A stretch of 64,000 nucleotides of DNA, taken from NCBI RefSeq assembly GCF_000719135.1, contig NZ_JOEK01000013.1:124001-188000 (forward strand), written 5' to 3'. Positions 61,301-64,000 of this stretch are shown piece after piece (position 1 is the first letter of the stretch; each line of letters opens with the position of its first letter). Origin of the DNA: Streptomyces avicenniae. Its GTDB lineage: Bacteria; Actinomycetota; Actinomycetes; Streptomycetales; Streptomycetaceae. Position numbers and translations under genes: made by a program. The notes beneath the pieces were generated by a model, which worked only from the letters and a program-made list of their open reading frames with translations, was not told where the DNA came from and ran no database searches.

Positions 61301-61628
61301 GCCCTACCGCATCGAGGCCCCCTTCCAGCTCCAGCTCGCCGGACGCGTCATCCGCGGCCGGATCGACGCCGTCTACCGCGGCCAGAACGGCACCTTCGAG
61401 ATCATCGACTGGAAGACCTCACGCCGCCAGGACGCCGACCCCCTCCAGCTCGCCATCTACCGGCTCGCCTGGGCCGAGCGCCGCGAACTGCCCCTTTCGG
61501 CCGTCACCGCCGCATTTCTCTACATCCGCAGCGGCGAGGTCGTACGCCCCACCGTCCTGCCCGGAAGACGCGGTCTGGAACGCCTCCTGCTGGGGGAGGA
61601 CTCCTGGGAGCCCAACGACCCCGGTTAG
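58302..61628 (+). CDS. adnB: DNA helicase-nuclease AdnB
   Basis: 1108-residue partner of AdnA. UvrD-like motor: Walker A AGAGSGKTT near residues 39-47, motif II LLDEYQDTSVAQ near 281, GDPCQAIYGWRGAS, LTAHKAKGLEW; motif VI reads LGYVTFTRPRTLL in place of the usual LxYVAxTRA. C-terminal RecB-type nuclease with Asp1036 and Lys1038 in IIDWKTSRRQD; no Fe-S cysteine set, as expected for AdnB. GTG at 58302, ten bases after the membrane-protein gene. The coding strand is extremely C-rich, with Leu mostly CTC. It loads onto DNA ends during break repair. Confidence 0.93.
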   Translation: MPGAPLERPAQLSELLGIPFTREQLACVTAPPAPQAIVAGAGSGKTTVMAARVVWLTGTGQVAPERVLGLTFTNKAAAELAERVRAALTLAGIGTPADTPPGTPPPDTETAGEPQISTYHAFAGRLLAEHGLRLGVEPASRLLADAGRFQLAAEVLRAAPATYEPPPGSFTTLVTDLVALDAELSEHLVEPPRLRAFDTALTAELAHAELTNADLRRIPETAVGRTRLLDLVEEYRTRKRARDLLDFGDQIALAARLARDVPDVGQALRDQFGVVLLDEYQDTSVAQRVLLAGLFGDGTGHPVTAVGDPCQAIYGWRGASVANLDDFPDHFPHRDGTPATRHSLSENRRSGGRLLTLANHLAAPLRARHPAVAPLRPAPGAEHDGLVRCALLRTHAEELTWAADSIAHLVRTGTTPGEIAVLCRTAGDFGAIQRELVARSVPVEVVGLSGLLHLPEVSDLVAVCQVLADPTANAALVRLLTGPRWRIGPRDLALLGRLARLLVRRTDDALTPERLAAAVEGTDPSEITSLADALDTFIDSGPPGDTPREGGEEAVTLPFSAEARVRFAHLAAEIRELRRSLGDPLMDVLHRVLSVTGLEVELAASPQALAARRRETLSAFLDVAAGFAAGRAGTAVDSEATLPAFLAFLRAAAQYDKGLDGSLPGGDDTVKVLTAHKAKGLEWDVVVVPGLSAETFPAKPTRDSWLKQPRALPHPLRGDADTLPATPAWTSTAHKEYLAAVAEHLSLEELRLGYVTFTRPRTLLLGSGHWWGPSQKRPRGPSAFLEALRAHCEAHPSHGEVEAWAQPPADDEENPALADRDQDQPWPLPLDAGALTRRRAAADAVLARLRDGTVPPPRQDDPTRHHDDTDELTPEELRTVASWDRDLSALSRELRQTRAASRDVPLPVSLSASQVQRLASDPDGFARDLARPMPRPPQPAARRGTRFHAWVESRFEALELPMLDPDELPGGDREDMEIRDERELTALKEAFARTPYAHRRPYRIEAPFQLQLAGRVIRGRIDAVYRGQNGTFEIIDWKTSRRQDADPLQLAIYRLAWAERRELPLSAVTAAFLYIRSGEVVRPTVLPGRRGLERLLLGEDSWEPNDPG

Positions 61629-61638
61629 GCTTTTCATC

Positions 61639-62589
61639 ATGAGTACAACCCCGGCGTCCCCGGACAACGACGTCCGCCCGATCGCCCTCACCGGCACCGG
61701 CGGGATCGACCGCGATGCCGGTCACCGCCTCGACGAGGCATGGCTCGCCGCGGCCTGGAGCCACCCCACCACACGCGTCTTCGTGGTGTCGGGCGGCCAG
61801 GCACTCATCGTGGACACACCTGACGGCGGCACCGAACTGGTCACCATGCCGTCCTTCGACGCGCCCCTCACCGAAGCACACCGCTACTTCCTCGGCACCG
61901 ACGCCGACGGCGTCAAGTACTTCGCCCTCCAGAAGGACTCCCTCCCCGGCCGCATGGACGCCGCCGCCCGCCCCGCCGGGCTCCGCGAAGCCGCCGCCCT
62001 CCTGTCGGAACGCGACAGCGAGCTGCTCGTCCACGCCGTCGCCCTCGAGAACTGGCAGCGCCTCCACCGCTTCTGCTCCCGCTGCGGCGAACGCACCGTC
62101 ATCGCCGCCGCAGGACACATCCGCCGCTGCCCCGCCTGCGGCGCCGAGCACTACCCCCGCACCGACCCCGCCGTGATCATGCTCGTCGTGGACGAGGACG
62201 ACCGCGCCCTCCTCGGCCGCCAGATGCACTGGCCCGAAGGACGCTTCTCCACCCTCGCCGGCTTCGTCGAACCAGGCGAATCCATCGAACAGGCCGTCGT
62301 GCGCGAGGTGCGCGAAGAGGCGGGCATCCCCATCGGCGAGGTCCAGTACGTCGCCAGCCAGCCCTGGCCCTTCCCGTCCAGCCTCATGCTGGGCTTCCTC
62401 GCCCACGCCACCGGCACCGACGTCCAGGCCGACGGCGAGGAGATCGAGGAGGCCCGCTGGTTCTCCCGGGACGACCTGCGGGCCGCCATGGAGGCCGGGG
62501 AGGTCCTGCCCCCCGCGGGTGTCTCCATCGCGGCCCGCCTGGTCGAGATGTGGTACGGCAAGCCCATCGCGTCCGCGTCACCCTGGTGA
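61639..62589 (+). CDS. nudC: NAD(+) diphosphatase NudC
   Basis: 316 residues. Zinc ribbon C146/C149/C164/C167 (FCSRCGE; RCPACGAEHYPR), Nudix box from residue 208 (GFVEPGESIEQAVVREVREEAG-like), and the NADH signature SQPWPFPSS near 239-247. It hydrolyses NAD(H) to AMP and NMN(H) and can remove NAD caps from RNA. The start overlaps nothing but is only ten bases after adnB, so it is likely the last gene of that operon. Order matches Rv3199c. ATG at 61639. Confidence 0.95.
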   Translation: MSTTPASPDNDVRPIALTGTGGIDRDAGHRLDEAWLAAAWSHPTTRVFVVSGGQALIVDTPDGGTELVTMPSFDAPLTEAHRYFLGTDADGVKYFALQKDSLPGRMDAAARPAGLREAAALLSERDSELLVHAVALENWQRLHRFCSRCGERTVIAAAGHIRRCPACGAEHYPRTDPAVIMLVVDEDDRALLGRQMHWPEGRFSTLAGFVEPGESIEQAVVREVREEAGIPIGEVQYVASQPWPFPSSLMLGFLAHATGTDVQADGEEIEEARWFSRDDLRAAMEAGEVLPPAGVSIAARLVEMWYGKPIASASPW

Positions 62590-62594
62590 CGCCC

Positions 62595-62621
62595 GACCCG
62601 GACGCCGGGACCGCCCGGGTC
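62595..62621. terminator. Short hairpin between nudC and mycoredoxin genes
   Basis: GACCCGG (62595-62601) pairs with CCGGGTC (62615-62621), which runs into the mycoredoxin stop. A 7-bp stem is modest, but it sits exactly between convergent genes. Confidence 0.5.
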
Positions 62622-62877
62622 AGGCGGTCAGCGCCTGCTTGACCTGGAGCAGGGACGGATTCGTCATCGTCACCTCATCGCCCCCCGACTCAGGCGACAC
62701 CACCACCGTCGGCACCGTACGGTTCCCGTTGTTCGCCTTCTCCACGAGCGCCACCGCCGACGGCTCCTGCTCGATGTCGATCTCCTCGTACGCGATGCCC
62801 TCGCGCTCCAGCTGACTCTTCAGGCGGCGGCAGTAGCCGCACCACGTGGTGCTGTACATCGTCACAGTGCCAGGCAT
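62620..62877 (-). CDS. mrx1: Mycoredoxin-1 (glutaredoxin-like)
   Basis: 85-residue thioredoxin-fold protein that reduces mycothiol-protein disulphides. Active site Cys13-Gly-Tyr-Cys16 in TTWCGYCRRL is the mycoredoxin CGYC motif; NRTVPTVVV supplies the cis-Pro loop. AAGGAG lies nine bases before the ATG at 62877. Small size and lack of an N-terminal extension fit Rv3198A. With mshB 55 kb away this gives mycothiol synthesis and use in one window. A sigma-R-like promoter lies upstream. Confidence 0.93.
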   Translation of the reverse strand: MPGTVTMYSTTWCGYCRRLKSQLEREGIAYEEIDIEQEPSAVALVEKANNGNRTVPTVVVSPESGGDEVTMTNPSLLQVKQALTA

Positions 62878-62999
62878 CGTCCCGTACTCCTTCATGTCGT
62901 CCCGTCGCCCCACACGGCCCTTCCGCCCGGCCGACGGGTCCTGCTCCACCGCTGTCCAGGGAACACCCCACCCATGCGCGGCGGGCTCCCGACCAGGAG

Positions 63000-63026
63000 A
63001 ACACGCACCCCGGTGTGACTAATTCC
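63000..63026 (-). promoter_or_regulatory. Sigma-R-like promoter for mycoredoxin gene
   Basis: On the - strand GGAAT (63026-63022), a 19-base spacer and GTT (63002-63000) resemble the sigma-R consensus, with one extra spacer base. It lies about 120 bases before the mrx1 ATG, in the region shared with uvrD2. From memory a glutaredoxin-like gene in this position is a sigma-R target in S. coelicolor. Confidence 0.55.
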
Positions 63027-63081
63027 TCGGGCCTGTGGACAACCCGCCCGCCCCACCGCCCGAACCTGGCAGCATGGCCCC

Positions 63082-64000
63082 GTGAGCACCACACCGGACA
63101 CCCCCCCCACAGCCACACCGGACTCCGCCGACGCCGTGCTCGAAGGACTCGACCCCGAGCAGCGCGCCGTCGCCACCACCCTGCACGGACCGGTGTGCGT
63201 CCTCGCAGGCGCGGGCACGGGCAAGACACGCGCCCTCACCCACCGCATCGCCTACGGCGTCCGCTCCGGTGTCCTCCAGCCCACGACGGTGCTCGCCGTC
63301 ACCTTCACCGTCCGCGCCGCCGGAGAGATGCGCGGACGCCTGCGCCAGCTCGGCGTCGGCGGCGTCCAGGCCAGAACCTTCCACTCCGCCGCCCTCCGCC
63401 AGCTCCAGTACTTCTGGCCCAAGGCCGTCGGCGGCGAACTGCCCCGGCTCCTCGACCGCAAGATCTCCCTCGTCGCCGAGGCCGCCAGCCGCTCCCGCCT
63501 CCGCCTCGAACGCCTGGAGCTGAGCGACCTCACCCGCGAGATCGACTGGGCCAAGGTCACCCAGACCACGCCCGACGACTACCCCGCCGCCGTCCTCAAG
63601 ACCGGCCGCGAGGTCCCCCGCGACCCCGCCCAGACCAGCCAGGTCTACGCCGCCTACGAACGCCTCAAGAGCGAACGCGGCGTCATCGACTTCGAGGACG
63701 TCCTGCTCCTCACCGTCGGCATCCTCAACGACCGCCCCGACATCGCCGAGACCGTCCGCCGCCAGTACCAGCACTTCGTCGTGGACGAGTACCAGGACGT
63801 CAGCCCCCTCCAGCAACGCCTCCTCCAGATGTGGCTCGGCGACCGCGACAGCGTCTGCGTCGTCGGCGACGCGAGCCAGACCATCTACTCGTTCGCCGGA
63901 GCCACCCCCGAGTACCTGCTCCACTTCAGGACCCGCCACCCCGGCGCCACCCTCGTCAAACTCGTCCGCGACTACCGCTCCACCCCCCAGGTCGTCCACC
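63082..64000 (+). CDS. uvrD2: DNA helicase UvrD2 (3' truncated)
   Basis: First ~306 residues of a UvrD/Rep-type superfamily 1 helicase; the frame stays open to the window edge. Q motif and Walker A: LDPEQRAVATT and AGAGTGKTRALTHRI near residue 43-56. Motif Ia TFTVRAAGEM, motif II VVDEYQDVSPLQQ near 234, motif III GDASQTIYSFAGA, motif IV start VKLVRDYRSTPQVV. UvrD2 is assigned by the gene order nudC, mrx1, uvrD2 (Rv3199c-Rv3198c); the C-terminal HRDC domain that would confirm it is outside the window. GTG at 63082 has no obvious ribosome-binding site. Confidence 0.9.
   Translation, partial: MSTTPDTPPTATPDSADAVLEGLDPEQRAVATTLHGPVCVLAGAGTGKTRALTHRIAYGVRSGVLQPTTVLAVTFTVRAAGEMRGRLRQLGVGGVQARTFHSAALRQLQYFWPKAVGGELPRLLDRKISLVAEAASRSRLRLERLELSDLTREIDWAKVTQTTPDDYPAAVLKTGREVPRDPAQTSQVYAAYERLKSERGVIDFEDVLLLTVGILNDRPDIAETVRRQYQHFVVDEYQDVSPLQQRLLQMWLGDRDSVCVVGDASQTIYSFAGATPEYLLHFRTRHPGATLVKLVRDYRSTPQVVH

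Noticed and set aside
58379..61642. A 1087-codon frame inside adnB on the same strand
   Set aside because: The product is almost entirely Arg and Pro; the other frame carries all helicase and nuclease motifs.

Overview
The window is about 64 kb of very GC-rich DNA (mostly 70-75 % by eye) from the chromosome of an actinomycete, most likely Streptomyces or a close relative. The evidence is a mycothiol gene (mshB), a mycoredoxin, a 7Fe ferredoxin beside dapC, many GTG starts, overlapping ATGA/GTGA gene junctions, and a string of Actinobacteria-specific families (DUF3107, DUF3117, DUF3152, DUF6113, DUF6758). I found 59 protein genes, including one truncated at each edge. I found no rRNA, tRNA, CRISPR array, IS element, phage gene or attachment site. 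This is core chromosome, not an island.

Layout. 1-6.1 kb: an oligopeptide ABC importer (permease, binding lipoprotein, permease, two ATPases) with a large nested hairpin after the binding-protein gene. 6.3-10.2 kb: a 64-residue membrane protein, mshB plus a DUF6113 membrane protein, and a large membrane-anchored peptidoglycan-binding protein. 10.2-17.6 kb: a GNAT enzyme, fdxA, dapC, a small secreted protein, a lysozyme-fold exported protein, dapE, a LOG-family protein and a FolP2-like DHPS homologue. 17.8-27.4 kb: a DivIVA-like protein, enoyl-CoA hydratase, DUF3117, an O-methyltransferase, then an envelope-stress module (ECF sigma factor, zinc anti-sigma factor, HtrA protease, TatB), Mrp and a lipoprotein. 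27.4-39.6 kb: a ferritin-like protein, a DEAD-box helicase, a Tat-exported 5'-nucleotidase, two alpha/beta hydrolases, a PHP phosphoesterase, DUF6758, a SUFU-domain protein, an EamA transporter, DUF3107, TetR and a small acidic protein. 39.7-50.6 kb: an alpha/beta hydrolase, a DUF3152 metzincin-like protein, a glycosyltransferase plus epimerase pair, moeZ, a quinone-oxidoreductase-like gene, an exported TAP-type peptidase and a molybdate locus (HTH-TOBE regulator, modA, modB, no modC). 50.7-64 kb: a very large flippase-like membrane protein with a kinase-like middle, then an alkyltransferase-like protein, adnA, a membrane protein, adnB, nudC, mycoredoxin and uvrD2 (truncated).

From memory of the M. 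tuberculosis H37Rv map, the 6.6-26.5 kb part parallels Rv1170-Rv1229c and the 38-64 kb part parallels Rv3198c-Rv3208A. The themes are cell-wall precursor supply and remodelling, envelope stress, thiol redox, and DNA break or alkylation repair.

The most interesting signals are: exact or near sigma-R-type promoter motifs before moeZ and the mycoredoxin gene; two genes whose only Shine-Dalgarno-supported start codons are non-canonical (ATT, CTG); the flippase/kinase-like fusion; a membrane gene placed between adnA and adnB; a modAB locus lacking its ATPase; and a FolP2-type variant. I see no clearly undescribed multi-gene system.
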